From the NCBI GenBank assembly GCA_002429595.1, contig DJAM01000049.1:1-25567 (forward strand): 25,567 bases of DNA. The letters are read 5' to 3'. The notes beneath the pieces were generated by a model that searched no databases, was not told the origin of the DNA, and worked only from the letters and a program-made list of their open reading frames with translations. Source of the stretch: Coxiellaceae bacterium UBA6002. Lineage in GTDB: Bacteria > Pseudomonadota > Gammaproteobacteria > UBA6002. Position 1 is the first letter of the stretch; every line of letters starts with the position of its first letter. The translations under genes were made by a program, and so were the position numbers. Below are positions 16,439 to 24,037 of this stretch, piece by piece.

Positions 16439-17740
16439 ATGGAACAGCAACTTAAAATAGTAAAGCGCGCTTCTGCATTAATTCCTTCTAAGTATGGTTC
16501 TTTTGAATTAACTCTGTTTACTACTAATCAAGATAATAAAGAGCATTTGATGCTTACTTATGGAGATGCCCAGTTTGCGGAAGATATTTTGGTTAGGGTC
16601 CATTCAGAATGCTTGACGGGTGATATTTTGGGCTCGCTACGTTGCGATTGTGGTGAACAGCTGCAAATGAGTATGGGTCAAATCGCAATTGAGGGTCGCG
16701 GTATTATCATTTATTTGAGGCAGGAGGGTAGGGGTATTGGTTTGGTTGAAAAGTTGCGCACCTATAACCTGCAGGATAATGGCAAAGATACAGTTGATGC
16801 CAATCTTGCTTTAGGTCACAAGGAAGATGAACGTTCTTATGAAATTGCGGCATTGATGCTAAAGCTGTTGCAAGTGAAATCCATTCGAGTTCTTACTAAC
16901 AATCCTAAAAAAATTGAAGCCTTAAGTAGTTATGCGTTGAATATTACTGCTAGGGTTCCGATCAAAGGCTCGATTCATGCACATAATGCTTTCTACTTGC
17001 TTACTAAGACTCAAAGAATGAAACACTTTTTTGAAGAGAGCGAATTACAAGAATTGAATGACAAATGTTGTTCAAATACTAACCATTCTAAAACGATTGT
17101 TACCTTAGCTTATGCTCAAAGTTTAGATGGTTCAATTTCGTTGCATCAGAAAGAACGCTTACTGTTAAGCTCAAAAGAATCTTTGGTGATGACTCATAAG
17201 TTGCGCTCACAAAATGATGCTATTTTAGTTGGCGTGGGAACAATTATAAAAGATGATCCCCTGCTTACCGTCAGACACTTTCAAGGCAAAAATCCACAAG
17301 TTATTATCATGGATAGTAAGCTTCGAATTCCAATCGCAGCCAGAGTCTTAAAAAATTCTCGTCCGCCAATTATCTTCACGACTGAAAATGCCGATCCAGT
17401 TAAGCGCGAAGAATTAAGCCTGGCAAATGTCAAAATTATTGTGATCCCTGCGACTAAGAGCGGACAAGTTGATCTCAAGTGCGCTTTAAAAAAATTATAT
17501 GAACTTAACATGATGACAGTGATGGTTGAAGGGGGCAGAGAAATTATTACAAGTTTTGTTAAAGAAAATTGCGCCGACAAAGTCATCATCACTTTGGCGC
17601 CAATTTTTGTCGGTGGTATTTCGGTTTTAGCAAAAGAAATGACCAACAATAGCGGATTTCCTAAGTTAAAAAATATACTTCAATACAAGCTTGGCACAGA
17701 TATCATCATCATGGGAGATGTTGAAAGGAAAGCAGCGTGA
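16439..17740 (+). CDS. GTP cyclohydrolase II fused to RibD-type pyrimidine reductase
   Basis: The 433-residue protein is a two-domain fusion. Residues 1-200 are GTP cyclohydrolase II: zinc cysteines C58, C69 and C71 in CLTGDILGSLRCDCG, RQEGRGIGL, the active-site Tyr Y109 and Arg R132 in DERSY, and LTNNPKK. This domain opens GTP to the 2,5-diamino-6-ribosylamino-pyrimidinone phosphate. Residues about 218-433 match the RibD C-terminal/DHFR-like reductase: AQSLDGSIS, DAILVGVGTIIKDDPLL, MVEGG and APIFVGG. The deaminase domain of bacterial RibD and the DHBP synthase of RibBA are both absent. The reductase may therefore act on the undeaminated pyrimidine, as in archaea and fungi. ATG at 16439 with CAAGGA 5 nt upstream. 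It overlaps the next gene by 4 nt and heads a four-gene operon. A specialised role is more likely than ordinary riboflavin synthesis, but the latter is not excluded. Confidence 0.85.
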   Translation: MEQQLKIVKRASALIPSKYGSFELTLFTTNQDNKEHLMLTYGDAQFAEDILVRVHSECLTGDILGSLRCDCGEQLQMSMGQIAIEGRGIIIYLRQEGRGIGLVEKLRTYNLQDNGKDTVDANLALGHKEDERSYEIAALMLKLLQVKSIRVLTNNPKKIEALSSYALNITARVPIKGSIHAHNAFYLLTKTQRMKHFFEESELQELNDKCCSNTNHSKTIVTLAYAQSLDGSISLHQKERLLLSSKESLVMTHKLRSQNDAILVGVGTIIKDDPLLTVRHFQGKNPQVIIMDSKLRIPIAARVLKNSRPPIIFTTENADPVKREELSLANVKIIVIPATKSGQVDLKCALKKLYELNMMTVMVEGGREIITSFVKENCADKVIITLAPIFVGGISVLAKEMTNNSGFPKLKNILQYKLGTDIIIMGDVERKAA

Positions 17741-18762
17741 AAAATTACGTTTTGTACTTTACAAAGCCTCATGCAGTTCAAGTCGTGGAGGAGCCAATCC
17801 CAACTCCGGAGCAGAACGAGGTGTTGGTCAAAAACGTTGTTTCAGGCATTAGTGCGGGCACCGAAATGCTGTGCTACAAAGGACTTATACCGGAAGACCT
17901 TTCTTTGGATGACACAATATCATCACTGCAACATAAAATTACTTATCCTTTCAAGTACGGTTACTCTTCTGTCGGAAAAATAGTTGATGTTGGCAATAGT
18001 CATCTAAACTATCTAAGAGATAAGTCCGTTTTTGTATTTAATCCTCATGAAAGTTATTTCTGCGCCAAAGAAGAGCAGCTGGTTTTGTTGCCAGACCATC
18101 TTTCTGATCAAGATGCACTATTTATTCCAAATATGGAAACGGCTATTAATCTGTTATTAGACGGCTCGCCACTCCTAGGTGAAAACGTTGTGGTTTTAGG
18201 CCTTGGTGTTGTTGGTCTCTTAACGACAGCCTTGTTGCAACAATTTCCGCTATCAGCATTGATTGGTGTCGATCTGTTACAAAATAGACGTCATTTGGGA
18301 CTTGAAGTCGGGGCTAACCTTGCTTTTGACAATCAGCCGGATTTGCAGTCGCGGCTGGAAAACCAATTACAGCATTTGAAACATCGTGACATTGATTTAG
18401 TTTATGAGTTAACAGGTAACCCGGAAGCTTTAAACTCTGCAATTTCTTTAGTGGGTTATGAAGGACGTATTGTGCTTGGCTCTTGGTATGGTAAAAAACC
18501 TTGCCAGATCAACCTCGGTGGCAAGTTTCATCGCAATAGAATCAAAATCATTGCCAGCCAAGTAAGCTCTTTGGCCTCTAAGCTTCAGGGTCGATGGACG
18601 AAAGACCGGCGATTCGACGTTGCATTTGACATGCTAGAGAAAATTAAACCGACTCGATTTGTTTCCCATCAATTTCATATTACTGAAGCAGACAAAGCTT
18701 ATCATTTACTTGCTACTGCGCCACAAGATTCTTTATTTGTGACGCTTACCTACGAGGGTTAA
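17737..18762 (+). CDS. Zinc-ligand-less medium-chain dehydrogenase (BchC/COG1063-like)
   Basis: The 341-residue protein has the GroES-like N-terminal and Rossmann C-terminal domains of medium-chain dehydrogenases. VVLGLGVVG (152-160) is the nucleotide-binding glycine motif, and D179 at the end of the next strand favours NAD(H). SGISAGTE (36-43) resembles the BchC-type subgroup. The usual catalytic zinc ligands are missing: the Cys of SG-x-C-GTD is Ser/Ala here, and the GHE motif reads GYS (75-77). The structural-zinc Cys cluster is also absent. It probably acts as a zinc-independent oxidoreductase. The start is GTG at 17737, overlapping the previous stop as GTGA, with GAAAGGAA about 7 nt upstream, so translation is coupled to the cyclohydrolase-reductase. 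Substrate unknown; the context suggests the ribityl or pterin side chain. Confidence 0.8.
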   Translation: MKNYVLYFTKPHAVQVVEEPIPTPEQNEVLVKNVVSGISAGTEMLCYKGLIPEDLSLDDTISSLQHKITYPFKYGYSSVGKIVDVGNSHLNYLRDKSVFVFNPHESYFCAKEEQLVLLPDHLSDQDALFIPNMETAINLLLDGSPLLGENVVVLGLGVVGLLTTALLQQFPLSALIGVDLLQNRRHLGLEVGANLAFDNQPDLQSRLENQLQHLKHRDIDLVYELTGNPEALNSAISLVGYEGRIVLGSWYGKKPCQINLGGKFHRNRIKIIASQVSSLASKLQGRWTKDRRFDVAFDMLEKIKPTRFVSHQFHITEADKAYHLLATAPQDSLFVTLTYEG

Positions 18763-18764
18763 CC

Positions 18765-19145
18765 ATGCATACCTTAATGTTAAGATCAAATTTTATCGCG
18801 CAACACTTTTTAATAGGCAAGGATTATGGTGCAGAGAACCTCAAACATTCACATCATTATAGCGTTGAACTAGAAATTGAAAGTCCTTTGCTTGATCAAC
18901 ACAATTATCTAATTGATATCGTTGAAGTTCGTCACCATTTGGACAAATTAGTCGCACAGTACAATGATCAAACTCTAAATGATCTTCCTGAGTTTGAAGA
19001 CCAAAATCCTAGCTTAGAGCTATTTTCAAAAATTTTATGGCAAAAATTTAATCATCATTACAAAATGCCGCAAGGCTGCAATGTGACGGTAAGGCTTTGG
19101 GAGGATGAACAAGCTCGAGCATCTTACCGAGAAATTAACAAATGA
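18765..19145 (+). CDS. PTPS/QueD-fold protein with altered active site
   Basis: The 126-residue protein has the size and fold signature of 6-pyruvoyl/6-carboxy-tetrahydropterin synthases. The three zinc histidines are H14 (FIAQH) and H28/H30 (KHSHHY). The pterin-anchoring Glu is present (E113 in RLWEDE), as is the NP-S-x-E helix motif (81-85). The catalytic residues differ from QueD. The Cys expected four residues before the HxH is E24, and the Asp-His pair of LDHxxLND reads ND (67-68). This gives an ExxxHSH motif, close to but not the same as the ExxHGH of PTPS-III proteins. It starts 2 nt after the dehydrogenase stop, with GAGGG at 18754-18758, and overlaps the glycosyltransferase as ATGA. 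It likely binds a pterin-like or pyrimidine intermediate; the reaction is unknown. Confidence 0.8.
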   Translation: MHTLMLRSNFIAQHFLIGKDYGAENLKHSHHYSVELEIESPLLDQHNYLIDIVEVRHHLDKLVAQYNDQTLNDLPEFEDQNPSLELFSKILWQKFNHHYKMPQGCNVTVRLWEDEQARASYREINK

Positions 19146-20215
19146 AAATAGCTTTTATCATTTATGGCTCAATTGAAACTGTGACGGGGGGTTATATTTA
19201 CGATGCTAAGTTGGTTGAGTTTTTACAGCGCCAGAATATTGAAGTAAAAATTTTTTCACAGTCAAAGAGAAATATTTTCCACTTAATTAAAAATAATTTC
19301 TCTGATAAATTTCTAACGGAGATTTGTAAATTCAATCCTGATGTTGTTTTGCAGGATGCAATGAATTTTGCTTCATTACTACGCCTAAACAAAAAAATGA
19401 AAAAATTAGGCTATCCAATCATTAGTATCGTTCACCTAATCCAATCAAATACCATCATTTTTTCTCCCAAAAAATGGCTACTCAAAAGATTGGAACAAGC
19501 TTATCTGAAGAATATTACTGCGTTTATCTTTAACAGTACTGCAACCAAAAATTCTGTTGTTACTCTCGTGGGTGAGCCGCGTAGCTATTTGATTGCCTAT
19601 CCTGGCAAAGATCGGATGCGTCATGAGGTCAACCGCGAAGCAATTGAAGCACGATGCTTTACCAAAACCTTGATGATTATCTTTATCGGCAATTTGACTT
19701 CCAATAAAGGACTGCATGTTTTACTTGAAGCGTTAGCCCCAATCCCTGGACACTTTTGGCAGTTGTCTATTATTGGTAGTCTGGATTTTGACGTTAAATA
19801 CTCTAAAAAAATAATCGAAAAGATCAATTGCCTAAAGCTGGCCGATAACGTCCAAATTCTTGGCACCTTATTGACTGAACGATTGCAATCATTGCTTGCT
19901 ACGCATCATTTATTAGTCGTTCCTTCTTATTATGAGAGTTTTGGCATTGTCTATGCCGAAGCAATGGGCGCGGGTCTGCCTGTGATTGCTAGCACAATGG
20001 GTGGAGCAAATGAAATCATCAGCGATTCGATTAATGGCTTTCTAATAGCGCCAGGAGATTCAAAGATGCTAAGGTCTATCATTCAAAAATTAATCAAAGA
20101 TAAAAGCTTACTGCTTAATATGAGCCACTCTTCCTTAGCTGCCTACCAAAGTTTACCTTCCTGGCAAGAGACTCTAGCCAGGGTTCATTACTTTATCACT
20201 CGAATAAAAAATTAG
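19142..20215 (+). CDS. GT4-family glycosyltransferase
   Basis: The 357-residue protein has the GT-B layout of GT4 enzymes. The N-terminal strand MKIAFIIYGS is followed by a TGG loop (15-17) for the acceptor side. A linker leads to FIGNLTSNKGLHVLLEAL, the start of the nucleotide-sugar domain. ESFGIVYAEAMGAGLPVIAS contains the E-x7-E donor-binding motif (about 264-272). GT4 enzymes retain the anomeric configuration and use NDP-sugars or similar donors. There is no signal peptide or membrane helix, so it acts in the cytoplasm. Its ATG overlaps the stop of the PTPS-like gene (ATGA), making it the last gene of the operon. The natural inference is that it glycosylates the small molecule made by the three upstream enzymes. 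Confidence 0.85.
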   Translation: MKIAFIIYGSIETVTGGYIYDAKLVEFLQRQNIEVKIFSQSKRNIFHLIKNNFSDKFLTEICKFNPDVVLQDAMNFASLLRLNKKMKKLGYPIISIVHLIQSNTIIFSPKKWLLKRLEQAYLKNITAFIFNSTATKNSVVTLVGEPRSYLIAYPGKDRMRHEVNREAIEARCFTKTLMIIFIGNLTSNKGLHVLLEALAPIPGHFWQLSIIGSLDFDVKYSKKIIEKINCLKLADNVQILGTLLTERLQSLLATHHLLVVPSYYESFGIVYAEAMGAGLPVIASTMGGANEIISDSINGFLIAPGDSKMLRSIIQKLIKDKSLLLNMSHSSLAAYQSLPSWQETLARVHYFITRIKN

Positions 20216-20272
20216 ATTTTTCAATAACTTATAACCATATTTTTATTTGTTTACTTTTTTATTCATGATAAT

Positions 20273-20299
20273 TTGACAAAAGCATTTCTTTCCTTTAAA
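20273..20299 (+). promoter_or_regulatory. Candidate promoter for the Sel1-like gene
   Basis: A perfect -35 TTGACA (20273-20278) is followed after 15 bp by TTTAAA (20294-20299), a weak -10. The spacing is shorter than optimal. It sits in the 119-bp gap after the pterin-like operon and suggests independent transcription of the gene at 20335. Confidence 0.35.
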
Positions 20300-20334
20300 A
20301 AGGCGTATCTAAAAATATTTGCCAGGGGATAGTT

Positions 20335-21039
20335 ATGCAGTCGGGGTATGAAAAAGCGAAGCAATTTTGTATGAATGAAAAACCTGCACATGCTTTAACA
20401 TTACTAAAAGAAATAGCTGAAGCACAGCCACCACAGAGAGATTCTGCTAGATCCGCCTATTTGATGAGTGCGATTTACTTTAGTGGGCTTTTAGAATCAC
20501 AACAAGAGGAGCCTGATGACATACTGGCCTTAGAAGATCAACAGCCTGACATGGAAAAGATGTTTAGACAAGGTTTAAAATGGCTTCAATTGGCAGATAG
20601 CCTCGGTTCAAGCGACGCTACTTTATTATTGGGTAAGATTTATTTGGATGGCCTAGAGTTTTTTAGCGACAAGCCTATTCCACGAATTAGAGTTGATAAT
20701 AAGGAATTTGCTCCCTTTATCAACAAAGCGGATTTCAATGCAGATCCTGAATATGGGATTAAACTGCTAAATAAAATAAAAATGCAAAGTGCAGAAGCTG
20801 CTGAAATTCTACGAAAAACTAATTCTAATGTTCCCGGAACAGTATTTCAGATGGATTGCGGATTTTGGGAGAAACGTCCTTCTGAACGTATTCCCGGTTC
20901 TCTTACCATGCCTATTCCTCGCTTACACTCTACAGGGTCTTCTTCGTCTTCAGGATCTAACGCATCAATGACGGATGCAGTTACTTACAGCGGAGAAGAC
21001 ACTGATACTGACGAAATCTGCGGTAGTCCAATCATTTAA
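20335..21039 (+). CDS. Small Sel1/TPR-like protein with Ser-rich acidic tail
   Basis: The 234-residue protein has helix pairs typical of Sel1/TPR repeats: YEKAKQFCMNEKPAHALTLL near the start, SAYLMSAIYFSGLL (about 36-49) and LKWLQLADSLGSSDATLLLG (about 81-100), followed by KIYLDGLEF. The last 40 residues are a Ser-rich low-complexity stretch and an acidic segment (EDTDTDEICGS). No signal peptide is present. ATG at 20335 with AGGGG at 20324-20328. Sel1/TPR proteins mediate protein-protein contacts; in Legionellales some are translocated, and a polar or acidic C-terminus is a common trait of Dot/Icm substrates. Whether this one is secreted is speculation. A cytosolic scaffold is equally possible. 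Confidence 0.6.
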   Translation: MQSGYEKAKQFCMNEKPAHALTLLKEIAEAQPPQRDSARSAYLMSAIYFSGLLESQQEEPDDILALEDQQPDMEKMFRQGLKWLQLADSLGSSDATLLLGKIYLDGLEFFSDKPIPRIRVDNKEFAPFINKADFNADPEYGIKLLNKIKMQSAEAAEILRKTNSNVPGTVFQMDCGFWEKRPSERIPGSLTMPIPRLHSTGSSSSSGSNASMTDAVTYSGEDTDTDEICGSPII

Positions 21040-21065
21040 TGCTGTCCAACAAGGAAGTTTGACGG

Positions 21066-21755
21066 ATGCGAATTCAAACCATTATCCACGCGCCTTTTGA
21101 AAAACCGGGTGAAATCGAAGCCTGGGCAACGAAAAAAGGGCTCTCGCTATCTTATTGCAACACCTATGCGGGTGATGAACTCCCTAACCCTGAAGAGGTC
21201 GACTTACTCATCTTAATGGGCGGCCCCCAAAGCGCAACTGATCTTGATTCATATCCTTACTTGAAGCAAGAAGTTACTTTTACAAGAAAAATCATTGACT
21301 TAAATAAGCCAGTCTTAGGTGTTTGTTTAGGTGCGCAAATTATTGGCGAATGCTTAGGGGCAAGTACAGAACGTAGCGAATACAAAGAGATAGGCCTCTT
21401 TCCTATTCGTTTAACCTCAGACGGCCTCGATGATCCTGTCTTTAAAAATTTTTCAGATACTTTTGATGTCATGCATTGGCATGGTGATATGCCGGGGTTA
21501 ACTCAGGACTCGGTGCTGCTAGCTACAAGTAGAGGCTGTTCACGCCAAGCAATACGATATAAAGATCGTGTTTATGGTTTACAATTTCATTTGGAGATGA
21601 CGCCCGAGCTATTAAAGGGAATGATTGAGCATTGTCCTCAGGATTTGCAGGCAGGGGAATATATACGTACTCGTCAGGAGCTGTTGGGGAGTGAGCTTGG
21701 TAAGGTTAATAAGAAGATTCATGTTGTTCTTGATTATTTAGCGACGTTTTGCTGA
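21066..21755 (+). CDS. Class I glutamine amidotransferase (GMP-synthase-type domain, stand-alone)
   Basis: The 229-residue protein is a complete class I amidotransferase. It has LILMGGPQSA (48-57), nucleophile C87 in GVCLGAQIIGE, and the catalytic pair H175/E177 in LQFHLEMT. These domains hydrolyse glutamine to glutamate and hand ammonia to a partner. The length and the absence of a synthetase domain match the stand-alone COG0518 family rather than GuaA, so the acceptor is unknown; some members of the family act as gamma-glutamyl hydrolases. ATG at 21066 with AAGGA at 21051-21055. It lies 26 bp after the Sel1-like gene and may share its transcript. A long palindrome follows 19 bp after the stop. 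Confidence 0.85.
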   Translation: MRIQTIIHAPFEKPGEIEAWATKKGLSLSYCNTYAGDELPNPEEVDLLILMGGPQSATDLDSYPYLKQEVTFTRKIIDLNKPVLGVCLGAQIIGECLGASTERSEYKEIGLFPIRLTSDGLDDPVFKNFSDTFDVMHWHGDMPGLTQDSVLLATSRGCSRQAIRYKDRVYGLQFHLEMTPELLKGMIEHCPQDLQAGEYIRTRQELLGSELGKVNKKIHVVLDYLATFC

Positions 21756-21774
21756 GGCAGTATGTGGTCTATAT

Positions 21775-21872
21775 GATTCGTGAACGGGAACGGGACCGTG
21801 TACGGGAACGATTTAAGAGGTGCCACCCTTCTTTTTCGTTCCCGTACACGGTCACGTTCCCGTTCACGAATC
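21775..21872. repeat. Long near-perfect palindrome between convergent genes
   Basis: Two 37-nt arms (21775-21811 and 21836-21872) are complementary except for one mismatch, around a 24-nt loop. The arms are built from iterated CGGGAACG/CGTTCCCG units. The palindrome lies between the convergent amidotransferase and rpe genes, and its right arm overlaps the rpe stop codon by 2 nt. It could act as a bidirectional terminator, but its iterated GC-rich make-up in AT-rich DNA looks like a dispersed repeat. It is unrelated in sequence to the repeat at position 1. Confidence 0.85.
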
Positions 21873-22551
21873 AAACAGACAATACAGCACCCAACCGCTC
21901 ACGAAACTGAGCAATTGTTTTAGCATAATCCCCACACCCACTAAAAATCGCACTGCCAATAACTAATATATCTGCTCCAGCTTGTGCCACTTCCGCAATA
22001 TTAGAAATTTTTATGCCACCATCTACAGCTAGACTAATTGATCCTTTGTATTTGTCGATTAAATCTCTGATCTGACTAATTTTAGGCAAAGTATCTGGAA
22101 TAAATTCTTGGCCGGGAAAGCCTGCGGATACCGACATGACTAAGACCATATCGATTTGATTTATGTATTTTTCCACACAGTCAGCGGTGACGTTCGGGTT
22201 TAGAGCAATTCCAGCTTGGCAACCATGTGCGTGAATTAAAGCTAGACTATGTTCGACATCATCAGAAGCTTCAGGATGGAAGACAATACTAGTAGCGCCT
22301 GCCTTGGCGAATTCAACAATTAACCGGTCAACGGGTTTGGTCATCAGGTGGACATTAATATTCGCATTAATTTCATATTTGCGTAGCGAAGCACAGACTA
22401 CGGGGCCTATCGTAAGATTTGGCACAAAATGATTGTCCATGGCGTCGAAATGTAGAATATCTGCTCCTGCATCTAATATGGACTGTGATTCTTCTCCTAA
22501 GCGAGCAAAATCTGCTGACAATAGAGAGGCAGCTATCTTATAAGTTCTCAT
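21871..22551 (-). CDS. rpe: Ribulose-phosphate 3-epimerase
   Basis: The 226-residue TIM-barrel enzyme interconverts ribulose-5-phosphate and xylulose-5-phosphate in the cytoplasm. It matches gammaproteobacterial Rpe: IAASLLSADFARLGEES at the start, metal ligands H34 and D36 in LHFDAMDNHFVPNLTIGP, VHLMTKP, and AVDGGI with the catalytic Asp. Small departures are SAGFPGQ where NPGFGGQ is usual and AAS where APS is usual. The ATG at 22551 is chosen over the one at 22563 because it overlaps the gnd stop as ATGA, uses GGAGGA just upstream and gives the normal N-terminus. It is translationally coupled to gnd and forms a pentose-phosphate unit with gnd and the divergent zwf. Confidence 0.93.
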   Translation of the reverse strand: MRTYKIAASLLSADFARLGEESQSILDAGADILHFDAMDNHFVPNLTIGPVVCASLRKYEINANINVHLMTKPVDRLIVEFAKAGATSIVFHPEASDDVEHSLALIHAHGCQAGIALNPNVTADCVEKYINQIDMVLVMSVSAGFPGQEFIPDTLPKISQIRDLIDKYKGSISLAVDGGIKISNIAEVAQAGADILVIGSAIFSGCGDYAKTIAQFRERLGAVLSV

Positions 22552-23969
22552 TCTTCCTCCCATTGGGTGTGGTAGGAGCCTGATTTATCGACACGCTCAT
22601 AAGTATGAGATCCAAAATAATCGCGCTGTGCTTGTATTAGGCTAGTGGGCAGCCAAGCACTTCGGAAGGCATCAAAATAAGACAGTGAGGCCATCATTGC
22701 TGAGGTGGCAATGCCTAATTCGCTAGCCACGCCTATCACGCGTCGAAAACTGGCTTGATGTCTGTTGATAATTTCAGAAAAGATAGGATCAGTAAGAATT
22801 GATTTTAGATTTGGATTATCCTGAAACGCCTTTTTAATTTCTTCTAACAAAGCGGCGCGAATGATACAACCGCCACGCCAAATTTTCGTTACTGACGCTA
22901 AATTTAAATCGTAGCCATAGGTTTGTGATGCTTTTTGAAGTAACGACATTCCTTGAGCAAAAACCATGATCATCGCTAAATAGAGCCCGAATTTTAGGTC
23001 GACGAGAAACTGCGCTTCGTCGCCCTGATAATGGCTAATCACACGCGGATAGATATCGTGTAACTCTTGGCGTTCGGTTTTATAAACGGATAAATCGCGC
23101 ATGCTAACAGCAGCATCAATTGTTGGGATTGGAACTTGAAGCTCCATTGCGCTTTGAGTTGTCCAAAGACCGGTGCCTTTTTGTCTAGCAACATCAGAAA
23201 TGACATCAATAAAATAATCGTCTAGGTTTTCTTTTTTAGTAAAGATTCGGCTCGTTATTTCTAATAAATAACTGTTTAATTCACTTTTATTCCAATCATT
23301 ATAAATTTTGTGCAATTGCTCATTATTGAATTTTAAACCACGTCGCATGAGATCATACGTTTCTGCAATGAGCTGCATTAATCCATACTCAATCCCATTG
23401 TGCACCATTTTCACATAGTGACCCGAAGGATTAGGACCTAAATACGTAACGCAGGGTTCTTGATTAACTTTCGCAGCAATTGCTTCAAAAATAGGACGAA
23501 CTCGCTCATATGCTTCTTTTGGTCCGCCTGGCATGATACTAGGTCCATGCCGTGCACCGAATTCTCCTCCTGAGACACCAACGCCTAAGAAGTGAATATT
23601 TTTTGTTCTCAAGAATTCTGCACGCAGCAATGTATCTTTAAAAAACGAATTTCCCGCATCGATAAGAATGTCATTAGGATCAAGGTAGGGTAGAAGCTCT
23701 TTAATAATTAAATCGACAACTTCACCGGCAGGTACCAAAAATAGAATGGCGCGAGGTTTACGAATCGATTCGATGAATTTTTTTAGATCGTTAGTAGCGT
23801 TAATGTTGTTATGTGCTTGAGCATTTAAAATAGCAACTTGATTATCATTATTGTCATAGCCTGATACCATAAAACCATGATCAGCCATATTCAATAAAAT
23901 ATTACGACCCATAACCCCTAAGCCAACAACACCAATTTCGGATTGATGATTTGTGTTTTCGCTAGCCAC
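22548..23969 (-). CDS. gnd: 6-phosphogluconate dehydrogenase, decarboxylating
   Basis: The 473-residue protein converts 6-phosphogluconate to ribulose-5-phosphate with NADP+ reduction and CO2 release. Motifs are GLGVMGRN (16-23, cofactor), GVSGG (131-135), the catalytic KMVHNGIEYG (187-196, with K187, N191, E194 and Y195), QKGTG, and the C-terminal QAQRDYFGSHTYE carrying substrate Arg and His. Two usually conserved positions differ: GGEFGARHG for GGEEGARYG and KGTGLWT for KGTGKWT. The length fits the family (about 470) when translation starts at GTG 23969, which has AAGGAG 8 nt upstream. A longer ATG-started frame from 24047 would overlap zwf and lacks support. It precedes rpe on the same transcript. 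Confidence 0.93.
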   Translation of the reverse strand: MASENTNHQSEIGVVGLGVMGRNILLNMADHGFMVSGYDNNDNQVAILNAQAHNNINATNDLKKFIESIRKPRAILFLVPAGEVVDLIIKELLPYLDPNDILIDAGNSFFKDTLLRAEFLRTKNIHFLGVGVSGGEFGARHGPSIMPGGPKEAYERVRPIFEAIAAKVNQEPCVTYLGPNPSGHYVKMVHNGIEYGLMQLIAETYDLMRRGLKFNNEQLHKIYNDWNKSELNSYLLEITSRIFTKKENLDDYFIDVISDVARQKGTGLWTTQSAMELQVPIPTIDAAVSMRDLSVYKTERQELHDIYPRVISHYQGDEAQFLVDLKFGLYLAMIMVFAQGMSLLQKASQTYGYDLNLASVTKIWRGGCIIRAALLEEIKKAFQDNPNLKSILTDPIFSEIINRHQASFRRVIGVASELGIATSAMMASLSYFDAFRSAWLPTSLIQAQRDYFGSHTYERVDKSGSYHTQWEEE

Positions 23970-24001
23970 GATCTTGCTCCTTAACCATTTGCACACTCTA
24001 C

Positions 24002-24007
24002 TATAAT
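24002..24007 (+). promoter_or_regulatory. Candidate -10 box for zwf in the gnd-zwf divergent region
   Basis: A perfect TATAAT lies 30 nt before the zwf ATG inside the 68-bp divergent gap. TTAACC at 23981-23986 is a weak -35 at 15-bp spacing. The compact gap implies that the gnd and zwf promoters overlap and may be co-regulated. Confidence 0.4.
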
Positions 24008-24037
24008 AGAATAGTTGAAATAAGCTTGGGAATCGTA

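Noticed and set aside
17281..17649. 122-residue antisense frame inside the GTP cyclohydrolase-reductase gene
   Set aside because: It is a shadow of a confidently identified coding frame and shows no domain or RBS.
18765..19145. Canonical queD for queuosine synthesis
   Set aside because: The catalytic Cys, Asp and His positions are changed and no queC, queE or queF lies nearby.
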